52,979 nucleotides of DNA from a virus, in the IMG/VR virus record IMGVR_UViG_3300028490_000010, positions 1 to 52,979 of that record; one strand, given 5' to 3'. This document shows, piece after piece, positions 32,698 through 40,505 of the stretch. Below the pieces are notes generated by a model. It saw only the letters and a program-made list of their open reading frames with translations, searched no databases and was not told where the DNA came from. The position numbers and the translations under genes were made by a program. The number at the start of each line of letters is the position of its first letter. The stretch's first letter is position 1.

Positions 32698-33055
32698 CTT
32701 CTTCACTTTCCTCTTCTGCGTTTACCGAGTATACTCCTATATCCACAGAGGTTGCATCAGTAGATATAGACAACTGTTGACACACAGCACTCCAGTCGTG
32801 TGTCTTATGAAAGTCCTCTGGGTATAAGGTTAAGACACCTACGTCAGCAATAGTTTTTTCAAGTTCTGTATTTGCATTTTTTAAGTCAATCACTTCCCTC
32901 CATTGAGCTGTCGTAAGCTCCTCTATCTTTGAAAAATGTGCCTCCATTTCTCGTGTAAACTTATGGTACTCTTCAGGGTAAAAACCTTTGTCTAGCATAT
33001 CGTGCAACGCACTAATCTCTACGTCTATATCTTGCATATTTTTTGCATTACTCAT
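32690..33055 (-). CDS. Hypothetical protein (121 aa)
   Basis: ATG 33055 (MSNAKNMQDIDVEISALHDM) follows AAGGAAAAC. Helical N-terminal two thirds, acidic C-terminal tail (NAEEESEEDE). No family recognised. Confidence 0.78.
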   Translation of the reverse strand: MSNAKNMQDIDVEISALHDMLDKGFYPEEYHKFTREMEAHFSKIEELTTAQWREVIDLKNANTELEKTIADVGVLTLYPEDFHKTHDWSAVCQQLSISTDATSVDIGVYSVNAEEESEEDE

Positions 33056-33064
33056 GTGTTTTCC

Positions 33065-33358
33065 TTATAGTTTAAATTCATGTCTCTTGTCTCCATAGGC
33101 ATCATATACATACTCGTACCCACAAAGAACACCAGTGATGTCACCCATAAGACCTCCATCAGCCTCTATGTTGCCTGTAAACATTGTATCGTTTGAAAGG
33201 AGTAGATTTCCCTGCTTCTTTTCAATAGGCTTTCCGTTTACACCTTTTAGCCCGATCCAATACGTACCATTTTTGATGCTCACCTCAACAGATATTGAGT
33301 CATTAAGAACATCAGATAGCATTTCCAACATTGTTAGTAGCCTAATATAGTTTTCCAT
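33065..33358 (-). CDS. Hypothetical protein (97 aa)
   Basis: The start at ATG 33358 (MENYIRLLTMLEMLSDVLND) has GGAGG nine bases upstream, while the open frame reaches 33418. A helix is followed by beta-rich segments (NGTYWIGLKGVNGKPIEK). Function unknown. Confidence 0.76.
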   Translation of the reverse strand: MENYIRLLTMLEMLSDVLNDSISVEVSIKNGTYWIGLKGVNGKPIEKKQGNLLLSNDTMFTGNIEADGGLMGDITGVLCGYEYVYDAYGDKRHEFKL

Positions 33359-33359
33359 A

Positions 33360-33650
33360 TTACGCATCCTCCCCATTAACTTTTCTAATCTCGTAGTATC
33401 CTGGCTCACCTTCTGCAACAGGTCTATCGTCTGTCTCTACCTCAAAGATAGGCTTAAGAATGGACACCATCGAGATATGCACCTGTGACAACGGCATCTC
33501 ATCAAACACTTCGCTGTCATAACACAACTCTCCAGCCTCATCAGGCATAATCGAATGCACCTCTGAGTCAACAAACCCTTGTGCATCTATCTTCACCATG
33601 TATCCTGCCTCGAAATAAGTCTCAACCATATTGGCTTCTTCTTTTGTCAT
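33360..33650 (-). CDS. Hypothetical acidic protein (96 aa)
   Basis: ATG 33650 (MTKEEANMVETYFEAGYMVK) follows AGGAGAGATAG. Acidic with a conserved-looking EPGYYEI near the end. Function unknown. Confidence 0.78.
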   Translation of the reverse strand: MTKEEANMVETYFEAGYMVKIDAQGFVDSEVHSIMPDEAGELCYDSEVFDEMPLSQVHISMVSILKPIFEVETDDRPVAEGEPGYYEIRKVNGEDA

Positions 33651-33908
33651 CTATCTCTCCTGTCCTGAATTTTGTTCAATAATATCAATAGTTCTCTCCA
33701 TTGATTTACGTGTTGTAATACCGAGACTAAGCATCGCACCTATAACTGTAATTGCTTTACTGTACTCATTATTATCATATATTAGATCCTCTATTTTAGA
33801 TACAAACCTTCCTGCTATATCAGAGTCCTTTGCATTATCTGCATCCTCTTTTGTTTCGTATATCTTGCCATTATATTTGAATGCTTCTACTTTCTCATAC
33901 TTATGCAA
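33651..33908 (-). CDS. Hypothetical protein (85 aa), probable TTG start
   Basis: AAGGAGAAAAAG stands at ideal spacing from a TTG at 33908 (reading LHKYEKVEAFKYNGKIYETK); the ATG at 33923 lacks a site. The 'KYE...AF..NGKIYETKEDAD' N-terminus is a pattern common among small phage proteins. The TTG overlaps the methyltransferase stop. Function unknown. Confidence 0.72.
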   Translation of the reverse strand: MHKYEKVEAFKYNGKIYETKEDADNAKDSDIAGRFVSKIEDLIYDNNEYSKAITVIGAMLSLGITTRKSMERTIDIIEQNSGQER

Positions 33909-35457
33909 CTTTTTCTCCTTCATTAATTTTCACATTACTCTCAACCAGTGCTTTTGCAAGCATAGGAACAACGCTGTTTCCACACATTCTAACCTGTGCC
34001 GTTTTAGGCAACTGCTTACCCTCATACATGATATTAATCTTGTAATCCTCTGGGAAGCCTTGTGCTCTGTACAGTTCCCTGGGAGTGAACATTCTCATTG
34101 CAATATCTACAATCTCGTACTCCTGTCCCATGACCTCCACTATTGCAAATCTCTCTTTAGTGGTAACTGTATGGGCAGGGTCACTCAGTAATTGACCTTC
34201 ACCCTGTCCGTAATATTTCATCATGTAGGCACGTACTTCTGCAAAGTGTCCTCCGCCTGCCGTGACAGTATGTAGAGGAGTATCTGTCTTCAGTCCAGTA
34301 TTCCCATTACGCATCTTCATAACATGAGATGTAACGAGTTGCTGTTGAGAACCTGTTGCCGTAACTGTAGACATAGGATTGTCCGCCTTTCTACCAACGG
34401 CACCAAGGTTATGCTGAGCGATAAACGCATTCACTAAAGCGAATGTCCCACCCTTTGTCTGAGCAGTGATTGTTCTCAAAGGCTCATCTATCTTAAAGTT
34501 ACGCTGAGATGATCCATTTGCATGCTCTGTAATAATAGGAGTTACAAGGGAGTGTCTGCTTCCTCCTGCAGTTATCGTACCTACTGGTGCATCAATCTTG
34601 TTGCCACGAGCTGTGGCTCCTATAGCTCCCCCGTAAAATGTAGACACAAAAGGAGCTTTGTCCCCAACGATATACGGCTTCGGGTTATCTAAAACAAATT
34701 TCTTTAACCCTCTTGCTATTCGTTTCATCGTATTCTCTGCGAGTGGTCTACGCACTTTAACCACCTTTGCCTCCTCTTTTGAAAGAAATATTGAGTGAGT
34801 AGGGATAGACCAATCTATACATTCTGCAGCAGTTCTCCATGGAATTCTTTCAGGAAACTTATCCGGGTCTCCATGTGTAGCTTCTGGCCACGACACAGCA
34901 CTTCCATCTTTCTTTGCCACAATAAACAGTCTCTTCCGTATCGTAGGTGCTCCGTAGTCACTAGCTCTAAGCTCACGCCACTCCACATTGTAGCCCATGT
35001 CTCTAAATGCCTGTACAAAGATTTCAAAGGTTAACCCCTTGTCCTCTTTTATTGGCATGTTATCGTCATCTAGTGGACCCCAATCTTTAAACTCCTCAAC
35101 ATTCTCAAGCATGATAACGTCAGGGCTAACTGCTTTTGCCCACTTTACACCAACCCAAGCAAGACTTCTCACATTGCAACTTACAGGCTTTGAGCCTTTT
35201 GCTTTAGAGAAATGCTTACAGTCTGGACTTAGCCACAACATTGCAACCTCTTTGCCACCACATACTTCATCAGGGTCAACATCAAAAACATCTTCTATGT
35301 AATGCTTTGTGCTTGGATGATTTGCCTGATGTAGTGCTATAGCCTGTGGGTCATGGTTAACTGCCACATCAGGACTAACACCCAATGCCATTTCAATACC
35401 CGTACTTGCTCCACCGCCACCGGCGAACAAGTCTATAATCATTTTTCCATTATACAT
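33901..35457 (-). CDS. DNA (cytosine-5) methyltransferase
   Basis: A 518-residue C5-cytosine methyltransferase. Motif I is DLFAGGGGAS (9-18), the catalytic cysteine is C80 in SPDCKHFSKA, ENV is at 118-120, RKRLFIV is at 174-180 and the motif X region is RMCGNSVVPM (490-499). The residue before the catalytic cysteine is Asp instead of the usual Pro. Between motifs VIII and IX the target-recognition region holds five similar segments, each containing P-x-x-T-(I/V)-T, at residues 291, 326, 361, 394 and 427 (periods 33-35). No cognate endonuclease is adjacent, so self-protection or anti-restriction is the likely role. ATG 35457 has AGGATAGGTG upstream. Confidence 0.95.
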   Translation of the reverse strand: MYNGKMIIDLFAGGGGASTGIEMALGVSPDVAVNHDPQAIALHQANHPSTKHYIEDVFDVDPDEVCGGKEVAMLWLSPDCKHFSKAKGSKPVSCNVRSLAWVGVKWAKAVSPDVIMLENVEEFKDWGPLDDDNMPIKEDKGLTFEIFVQAFRDMGYNVEWRELRASDYGAPTIRKRLFIVAKKDGSAVSWPEATHGDPDKFPERIPWRTAAECIDWSIPTHSIFLSKEEAKVVKVRRPLAENTMKRIARGLKKFVLDNPKPYIVGDKAPFVSTFYGGAIGATARGNKIDAPVGTITAGGSRHSLVTPIITEHANGSSQRNFKIDEPLRTITAQTKGGTFALVNAFIAQHNLGAVGRKADNPMSTVTATGSQQQLVTSHVMKMRNGNTGLKTDTPLHTVTAGGGHFAEVRAYMMKYYGQGEGQLLSDPAHTVTTKERFAIVEVMGQEYEIVDIAMRMFTPRELYRAQGFPEDYKINIMYEGKQLPKTAQVRMCGNSVVPMLAKALVESNVKINEGEKVA

Positions 35458-35464
35458 ATTACAC

Positions 35465-35692
35465 CTATCCTTTGTAATCTTCTGACTCTATCATTTCAAC
35501 AATGAGGTCAAACATCTTTTCTTCTCCTCGTGAAACAATAAACATCACAGGAGAGTCTCTAAAAGCCGGCCATTTGTCTTCTACATATCCTTCGCTACCT
35601 GGATACAAGTCCATCATAATACGCTTAAACATGTCATAGTTTATTCTATTAACGCAATACTTGTAGAATACATTTAGGTCACTAAACTGCAT
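35465..35692 (-). CDS. Hypothetical protein (75 aa)
   Basis: Upstream of the methyltransferase by 7 bases. ATG 35692 (MQFSDLNVFYKYCVNRINYD) is preferred over a GTG at 35698 since AGGAG lies eight bases before it. It overlaps the next gene by 11 bases. Function unknown. Confidence 0.74.
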   Translation of the reverse strand: MQFSDLNVFYKYCVNRINYDMFKRIMMDLYPGSEGYVEDKWPAFRDSPVMFIVSRGEEKMFDLIVEMIESEDYKG

Positions 35693-35936
35693 CTTCACAC
35701 TCCTCTAAGATATAAAAATCTTCTTCCTTCCCATTCATAGTCACTCCGTCTGTCCATGTAAGCCCTATGGTATGCTGATTACTCGTGCACACTATATTGT
35801 ATTCTTCATCTGGAATATACTGTAGACTAATTGGGTCAAGTGTTTCGCTTGTAGTCTTTTTAACTACGTAGTTGGGCTGTTTCCAACATACGGTTTTTCC
35901 GCAATCAACAGCCTCTAGTATTTCATCTAATTTCAT
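35682..35936 (-). CDS. Hypothetical protein (84 aa)
   Basis: Starts MKLDEILEAVDCGKTVCWKQ; the pattern of a helix followed by a beta strand with 'V.WK...Y.V' is common in small phage proteins. The 2-base gap to the upstream gene contains AAAGGCG as a weak site. Function unknown. Confidence 0.77.
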   Translation of the reverse strand: MKLDEILEAVDCGKTVCWKQPNYVVKKTTSETLDPISLQYIPDEEYNIVCTSNQHTIGLTWTDGVTMNGKEEDFYILEECEDAV

Positions 35937-35937
35937 A

Positions 35938-36210
35938 TTACGCCTTTATGTCTGTGTTTCTTAAATCTAATGCATGCTTCAGTGCATCCTCTAGCCACTC
36001 CATCATATATGGTCTAAGCTCCTGTATCTCGCATTCTGTACGATCTGCCATTTCTTCGTCAAAAGACAACTCAAAAGGAATTGTTGACGAGTCCATATGC
36101 TCATGTATTCCATCGTCCCAGCAATCATTGTCGTACGCCAAGCCAATCATGTCATCATTCTGAACATATGTAATAGCTCTTTCTATCGCCTTAATCTCTT
36201 CTTCTAGCAT
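35938..36210 (-). CDS. Hypothetical acidic protein (90 aa)
   Basis: ATG 36210 (MLEEEIKAIERAITYVQNDD) follows AAGGAGCG and overlaps the preceding gene by 7 bases. Acidic, mostly helical. Function unknown. Confidence 0.78.
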   Translation of the reverse strand: MLEEEIKAIERAITYVQNDDMIGLAYDNDCWDDGIHEHMDSSTIPFELSFDEEMADRTECEIQELRPYMMEWLEDALKHALDLRNTDIKA

Positions 36211-36938
36211 TTAACGCTCCTTTCTAGTCCGTCTTTATCAGACAGTCTCGCAAGTATCTTTTCGGGTGTATCCCTAGAATGATTTCTGGCAAGGTTTGTA
36301 CTGTCACCACTATGGAAAGCAAAGTTTCCAAATATCTTATGGTTCAAGCATCTCAGCATATGCACTTTCACCAAGGGCACTCCGTCTTTATCACTAAGTA
36401 AACTCATCGCTGTGCTTACTTTTTTATTCCATTTCTCAGTACCTAAAGTGCTAAACTCTCCTGCACTTCCAAATGCTATGTATGGATAGTCTGAAGCAAG
36501 TCTGCCCAAACGCTCAAAGCTCTCATTCACATGCCACACAGGTATCCCATTCATAAGGTTACACTCTGTCAGCAATGCGTCATTATCCTCTTCACTACCA
36601 TCTATAACATCAGGCAGAATAAACTCTGTTATGTCTGCATATATGCTATCTATCCACGTGTAGTAGGGGTCCCAAGAGATTGTCTTTTTTTTACCCCGCT
36701 TTTTATTCTGCATCCATATGGAGAATGCACCATTGTCAATCATTATCTCTTTTGCATGTATCTTGGCTAACTCAAACTGGTCTGGTCTGGCAAAGCTAAC
36801 AAGTGCATTTCTGAAGTTTATATGCTCCTTAAATACCTTGTTCGGCGTGATGGGAGTACCGTGATAAACCGTAAAGTTTTTACCGCTTCGTATCCGCTCT
36901 AATACATCTCTACTGAGACAGTTTTTAGGATACTTCAT
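36204..36938 (-). CDS. TGT/DpdA-like TIM-barrel protein
   Basis: A 244-residue protein whose ordered motifs DNGAFSIW (68-75), LPDVIDG (108-114), PVWHVNES (133-140), AFGSAGEF (155-162), HMLRC (193-197) and HSGDST (209-214) resemble tRNA-guanine transglycosylase-type barrels, including the DpdA-like DNA transglycosylases found in phages. DpdA swaps guanine for a 7-deazaguanine in DNA. The candidate active-site acids would be Asp68 and Asp212. No queuosine-pathway genes are seen in this window. The start at ATG 36938 is weak (GGGCAGG adjacent), with an alternative TTG at 36947. The family call is by motif pattern only. Confidence 0.6.
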   Translation of the reverse strand: MKYPKNCLSRDVLERIRSGKNFTVYHGTPITPNKVFKEHINFRNALVSFARPDQFELAKIHAKEIMIDNGAFSIWMQNKKRGKKKTISWDPYYTWIDSIYADITEFILPDVIDGSEEDNDALLTECNLMNGIPVWHVNESFERLGRLASDYPYIAFGSAGEFSTLGTEKWNKKVSTAMSLLSDKDGVPLVKVHMLRCLNHKIFGNFAFHSGDSTNLARNHSRDTPEKILARLSDKDGLERSVKC

Positions 36939-38103
36939 CCTGCCCAATCAAATGAGAAGGAACTCCCATGGCTCCAGAGATTTCCGACACTGCGTTATCA
37001 ATACCACTCATCAGATCTTTCAGTTCACCAAATAATTCGTCTAGCCCAACATCCATCTCCTCTGCGTACGCCTTGTCTCTGTCTCTCTTGTCATCCTCTG
37101 CATATGCTGCTCTCTCTGCAATCACAGTCGCTACCATCTTATCTATATCTGCAAGAGGAATTGTATGACATCCAATATGTGCATTCTTGTCCTCATCTAT
37201 ACCTCCGTAGGTATAGGCTCCTATGTGCATGCCTTTATTGAGCTTACCTTTACTGAAGCGGATATATGCACGAATGGCATCTCCCATTCCAATAGAGGCA
37301 TTCTCTGTTGTCTCAATAGTATTGTCTACAATTCTAAGGTATACCTTGTCAAGATAACCCCTGTTGACATAAACCTCTTCTCCCTTAAGCCACAGTGCCA
37401 ACTGAGATTGAGCCTTCTCGTACTCTTTTTTCTTTTGCTTTTCAAGGTCACGTACCTTTTTAGATCTAGCCCTTTGCTCAGCCATCATTCTATCTTTTAC
37501 TGACTGTTCTATTTTGCTCTCAAAATCGACATCATCAGGCATAGGGAATTTTACAATCTGCTTGTATGGAGATGTCTTCTTTAGTTTAAAATATGAGGCA
37601 TATCTGTTTGCCACACTCACATTTTCAGCCATGGCATTAGCCACAGCCTTTCTCGTACTGTCCCTTCTCTTCTTGGGATATTCTTCCGCAAGGTGATCTA
37701 GGTTGGACAAGAGCACATTAAGGTTTGATTGATGATCGTCCATATAGCATGGGTCTGGGTTTGCTATATACAGGTAGTCCATATGGGAAGCTGCAGATAA
37801 TATAGCTCCCATGTGGGTTTGTGTTGTGGGACTGTAGTTATTGCTTGTGAGAAGTATAAGTGGTTGACCACCTTTTTTAACTGGGTCAAACATTCTTCCG
37901 ATAACCGTACTGTACGATTTTATTCTCGTCCCCTCTGCAGACATCCTGTAAACACCACCACGTCTATCAAACGCTGTAGATGCGTGTCCATTATTGTACA
38001 CCCACCAGTGAGCCAAACCAAGATAGTCATAGCTCCCAGGTGATCTTGGGTTTTCAGACTTTCTCTTCCGTACCTTCTTATCCAATAAGGGCATGACAGA
38101 CAT
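36925..38103 (-). CDS. Large conserved-type phage protein of unknown function (392 aa)
   Basis: ATG 38103 (MSVMPLLDKKVRKRKSENPR) follows AAGGAGGAAT. The N-terminal region has LGLAHWWVYNNGHASTAFD and NNYSPTTQTHMG, a pattern of invariant polar residues that suggests an enzyme. A lysine-rich coiled coil spans residues about 205-240. The C-terminal region is acidic. It overlaps the upstream gene by 26 bases and the TGT-like gene by 14 bases, so the two are co-translated. The family has no assigned function. Confidence 0.8.
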   Translation of the reverse strand: MSVMPLLDKKVRKRKSENPRSPGSYDYLGLAHWWVYNNGHASTAFDRRGGVYRMSAEGTRIKSYSTVIGRMFDPVKKGGQPLILLTSNNYSPTTQTHMGAILSAASHMDYLYIANPDPCYMDDHQSNLNVLLSNLDHLAEEYPKKRRDSTRKAVANAMAENVSVANRYASYFKLKKTSPYKQIVKFPMPDDVDFESKIEQSVKDRMMAEQRARSKKVRDLEKQKKKEYEKAQSQLALWLKGEEVYVNRGYLDKVYLRIVDNTIETTENASIGMGDAIRAYIRFSKGKLNKGMHIGAYTYGGIDEDKNAHIGCHTIPLADIDKMVATVIAERAAYAEDDKRDRDKAYAEEMDVGLDELFGELKDLMSGIDNAVSEISGAMGVPSHLIGQDEVS

Positions 38104-38602
38104 CGTATTCCTCCTTAGTTATTGTTTTATAGGTTACATAACCTACTGAGTAGTTATTAAATTCAATACTGTACTCACCATAATCCGTAGTCGGAGTCCC
38201 GTTTCCTTCTCCATAATAATAGAGAAGGTAGCTTTCAGACTCTTCCTTTATGTCCTTGCCTGGATACAATACCCATGGTACATATGTCTGAAACTCCAGT
38301 TCGCTAACCTTCTCGTGAATACACATGAGAAAGTATTGTCTCAGCGTTCCTGCATATTGTTGAACCGTTTCAAAGTTCGACCCATACACAACAACATCAT
38401 TGTCTTCATTTCTGTATGTGTCCAGAGCTGAAGTCAAACTGCTTGTCTTCACAAACAATGTTTCATAGTCAACCCCCTCAACTTCTGGAGCTTCTGGAGG
38501 AGTGCCGGAAGGAAACGTCACCACTCCTGTAATACAGTCCAGGGAAACACGATGTCTTTCTCCTTCGCTGCTTTCGTAAGTTGCGTCCAAGTATCTAGTC
38601 AT
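38078..38602 (-). CDS. Hypothetical protein (174 aa)
   Basis: ATG 38602 (MTRYLDATYESSEGERHRVS) is selected for an AGGA eight bases upstream. Tyrosine-rich and acidic (YLLYYYGEGNGTPTTDYGEY). No motif recognised. Confidence 0.78.
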   Translation of the reverse strand: MTRYLDATYESSEGERHRVSLDCITGVVTFPSGTPPEAPEVEGVDYETLFVKTSSLTSALDTYRNEDNDVVVYGSNFETVQQYAGTLRQYFLMCIHEKVSELEFQTYVPWVLYPGKDIKEESESYLLYYYGEGNGTPTTDYGEYSIEFNNYSVGYVTYKTITKEEYDVCHALIG

Positions 38603-38801
38603 AATCTTCATCCTTTATGTCTTCACTACCGCACACCTCACAGGCATACGGCTCTTCAAAGTCTCCCATTGTTGGGTTCTTATCCATTTCAATCCACTCA
38701 ACAAACCTTCCATCACCATCTATTTTGGCAACAGCATCAATCTGACCAAGGGAAGTAAAAGACTCATTATTCCCACAGTCATTACATGTATACCTAGCCA
38801 C
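38595..38801 (-). CDS. Zinc-ribbon protein (68 aa), GTG start
   Basis: From GTG 38801 the protein reads VARYTCNDCGNNESFTSLGQ and ends with ACEVCGSEDI, a two-CxxC zinc ribbon enclosing an acidic insert. No in-frame ATG precedes the first CxxC. Function unknown. Confidence 0.75.
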   Translation of the reverse strand: MARYTCNDCGNNESFTSLGQIDAVAKIDGDGRFVEWIEMDKNPTMGDFEEPYACEVCGSEDIKDEDYD

Positions 38802-39159
38802 GAGCTAAACTTTCATCGACCACAATATCACTCATGTTCGTTTTTGGCATTGCATTGTCTGCAATAATTTTAAAGTCAGGAGCGATATCAACTCCTAATC
38901 TTCTTCGACACACAAGTCTCGAATAGTTAGCCAAGTCAACCCATGAGTCTTTTGCTGACTCTCCTCTGGCTGTAACACTTCTACTCATCTTCAGTGCGAG
39001 CAAGGTGTAGTCTACATTCTCTTCTGCTGTAAGCCCTTTACTTCCAACACTTACTGTTCGTCTAAGCTCATCCATCGCTGCCACGACTTTTGCAACTGCT
39101 GTTGCCTGATCTTCGTATTTTCCGTACTGCTCTTCTTTATTATTTAGTGTATCTTCCAT
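38794..39159 (-). CDS. DUF6378-like protein (121 aa)
   Basis: The segment QYGKYEDQATAVAKVVAAMD, then LLALKMSRS and KDSWVDLANYS, matches the DUF6378 pattern (a small helical, MazG-like domain seen in phages). Its biochemical role is not established; a nucleotide pyrophosphatase link is only by fold resemblance. ATG 39159 has AAGGAAAAT upstream. Confidence 0.78.
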   Translation of the reverse strand: MEDTLNNKEEQYGKYEDQATAVAKVVAAMDELRRTVSVGSKGLTAEENVDYTLLALKMSRSVTARGESAKDSWVDLANYSRLVCRRRLGVDIAPDFKIIADNAMPKTNMSDIVVDESLARG

Positions 39160-39161
39160 CT

Positions 39162-39362
39162 TTATTTTCCTTCTGCTTTTTTCTTTGCTAACTCAATGCT
39201 GTTAAGCATAACCTCGAATGCATCTTGGAAAAATATCCAATTTGCGATCTTCCCTGTTTCATTCAGATAATCTTCAACATAGTCGAAGTCTTCAAACTCA
39301 CCTATATATTCGATCTCTCCCTCGAAATTTAATATAAACACTTTATCTTTTGTATTTTCCAT
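39162..39362 (-). CDS. Hypothetical protein (66 aa)
   Basis: Starts MENTKDKVFILNFEGEIEYI after AGGGATAGC. Acidic with a beta hairpin followed by a long helix. Function unknown. Confidence 0.76.
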   Translation of the reverse strand: MENTKDKVFILNFEGEIEYIGEFEDFDYVEDYLNETGKIANWIFFQDAFEVMLNSIELAKKKAEGK

Positions 39363-39363
39363 G

Positions 39364-39642
39364 CTATCCCTTCCTTTTCTTTACTTCAAGCACTCCATCT
39401 TCATATCTAAATGAATACCTAAGTAAAGTATCTTCCCCACAATGTCTACACACATATACACTTGCATTTAAACCTCCCTGACTATACACCATTTTACAGT
39501 CCTTGCAATATGTACATTTCGTCCATTGTGTTGTTCCGTTATTTCTATATTTTGTATACCATTTCCATACAATAAAAATTACAGCCATGATAATTACCCA
39601 TAGATTAAACGCACCTATCCCAAGAAGTTGATTATCTTGCAT
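39364..39642 (-). CDS. Membrane-anchored zinc-ribbon protein (92 aa)
   Basis: The start at 39642 (MQDNQLLGIGAFNLWVIIMA) is favoured because AGGAGG lies six bases upstream; another ATG is six bases earlier. One hydrophobic segment (LWVIIMAVIFIVWKW) precedes CTYCKDCKMVY and YVCRHCGEDTLL, a probable zinc ribbon in the cytoplasm. Function unknown. Confidence 0.78.
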   Translation of the reverse strand: MQDNQLLGIGAFNLWVIIMAVIFIVWKWYTKYRNNGTTQWTKCTYCKDCKMVYSQGGLNASVYVCRHCGEDTLLRYSFRYEDGVLEVKKRKG

Positions 39643-40150
39643 CTGCATCCTCCTTAAGTTTAATATTTATACAATTAACACACAGGAAAGACTCTGACAG
39701 AGGCGTGAAGCTCTCTTTTTTGTCTCCTAGTGCAATCGCCTTAGCTTCCTCGTATCTATCGTCTGTAAGCCCTCGTATGGTCTCACAACCGCAATTAGAA
39801 CAAACCACACCAACGATAATCTTATCATCCAACTCTTCTGCCTGGTTACTAACCTCTACTGAAAAGGTGGCCTCTTTAGCACACACGACATCTGCCTCAG
39901 TAAAATAGTCCATTCTGATGCCTTGTCTAATACACATTGTTTTAACAAAAGACAAGTGGTCGTCAAACTCTTCTTGTGTGATGTCTCTCATGCTTATCTT
40001 ATCTGTACCATTCTCTGCTAACGGAAAGTTCGGATCAAGATCCTTTATATCTTTACGAAAAGATTTACCATCTGATGTTGGTGAAACCATAGCTCTTATG
40101 TCTCCTAGAAGCCCGTTAAATTTACGGTTGTCATCTACTGATATAATCAT
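39632..40150 (-). CDS. Hypothetical zinc-ribbon protein (172 aa)
   Basis: ATG 40150 overlaps the preceding stop (ATGA). The N-terminal 100 residues are unrecognised. The C-terminal VVCSNCGCETIRGLT and FLCVNCIN form a two-CxxC zinc site. Function unknown. Confidence 0.79.
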   Translation of the reverse strand: MIISVDDNRKFNGLLGDIRAMVSPTSDGKSFRKDIKDLDPNFPLAENGTDKISMRDITQEEFDDHLSFVKTMCIRQGIRMDYFTEADVVCAKEATFSVEVSNQAEELDDKIIVGVVCSNCGCETIRGLTDDRYEEAKAIALGDKKESFTPLSESFLCVNCINIKLKEDADAR

Positions 40151-40323
40151 GACTCTTCCATTTCGATTAGGTCTGCATTAATTCCTGCAATCATAATGTT
40201 GTTACGGACGTATTCTTCTGCATCTGACTTTGCATCCTCTTCACTCATGCCTTCTGCATCCATTGTGACATGAAAGGCTTGGGCAAGCACTGATATTTCT
40301 ACTTCTACAGTATATGTGTTCAT
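40147..40323 (-). CDS. Small hypothetical protein (58 aa)
   Basis: MNTYTVEVEISVLAQAFHVT from ATG 40323 with AAGGAAAT upstream, then an acidic helix (SEEDAKSDAEEYVRNN). A beta hairpin followed by an EDA helix resembles the DpnD-like small proteins elsewhere in this window. The stop overlaps the start of the next gene (ATGA). Function unknown. Confidence 0.7.
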   Translation of the reverse strand: MNTYTVEVEISVLAQAFHVTMDAEGMSEEDAKSDAEEYVRNNIMIAGINADLIEMEES

Positions 40324-40505
40324 TTTATTTCCTTATTTTTTAGCACAGCTCTACTCCTACATAAAAGTTTATCCTCTAGTAAAGCTGTTGTATTTGGGTA
40401 TTCATAGAGAGGGAACCCCTCTATTTTAGTCTTAGTTCGATGTACGATATAACGATCTTCCCCAGTAGGATGAGGAATACTTGTACTGTGTTTACATGGT
40501 CTAAC
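40320..40505 (-). other. Open frame continuing in phase after the thyX stop
   Basis: In phase with thyX, directly after its TAA, 61 codons remain open to a TGA that overlaps the next gene's ATG (ATGA), the normal junction of this operon. The frame reads VRPCKHSTSIPHPTGEDRYI, then HRTKTKIEGFPLYEY. No ATG, GTG or TTG stands near its beginning. It could be a broken gene, an extension reached by read-through, or chance. A 6-bp-stem hairpin (40404-40424) lies within it. Confidence 0.3.

Noticed and set aside
33631-34191. A 186-codon plus-strand open frame
   Set aside because: It lies antisense to the methyltransferase and its downstream gene, lacks a good ribosome binding site, and has the hydrophobic composition typical of an antisense shadow.
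33901-35457. Restriction-modification system
   Set aside because: No endonuclease-like gene adjoins the methyltransferase; the flanking genes are small unknown phage proteins.
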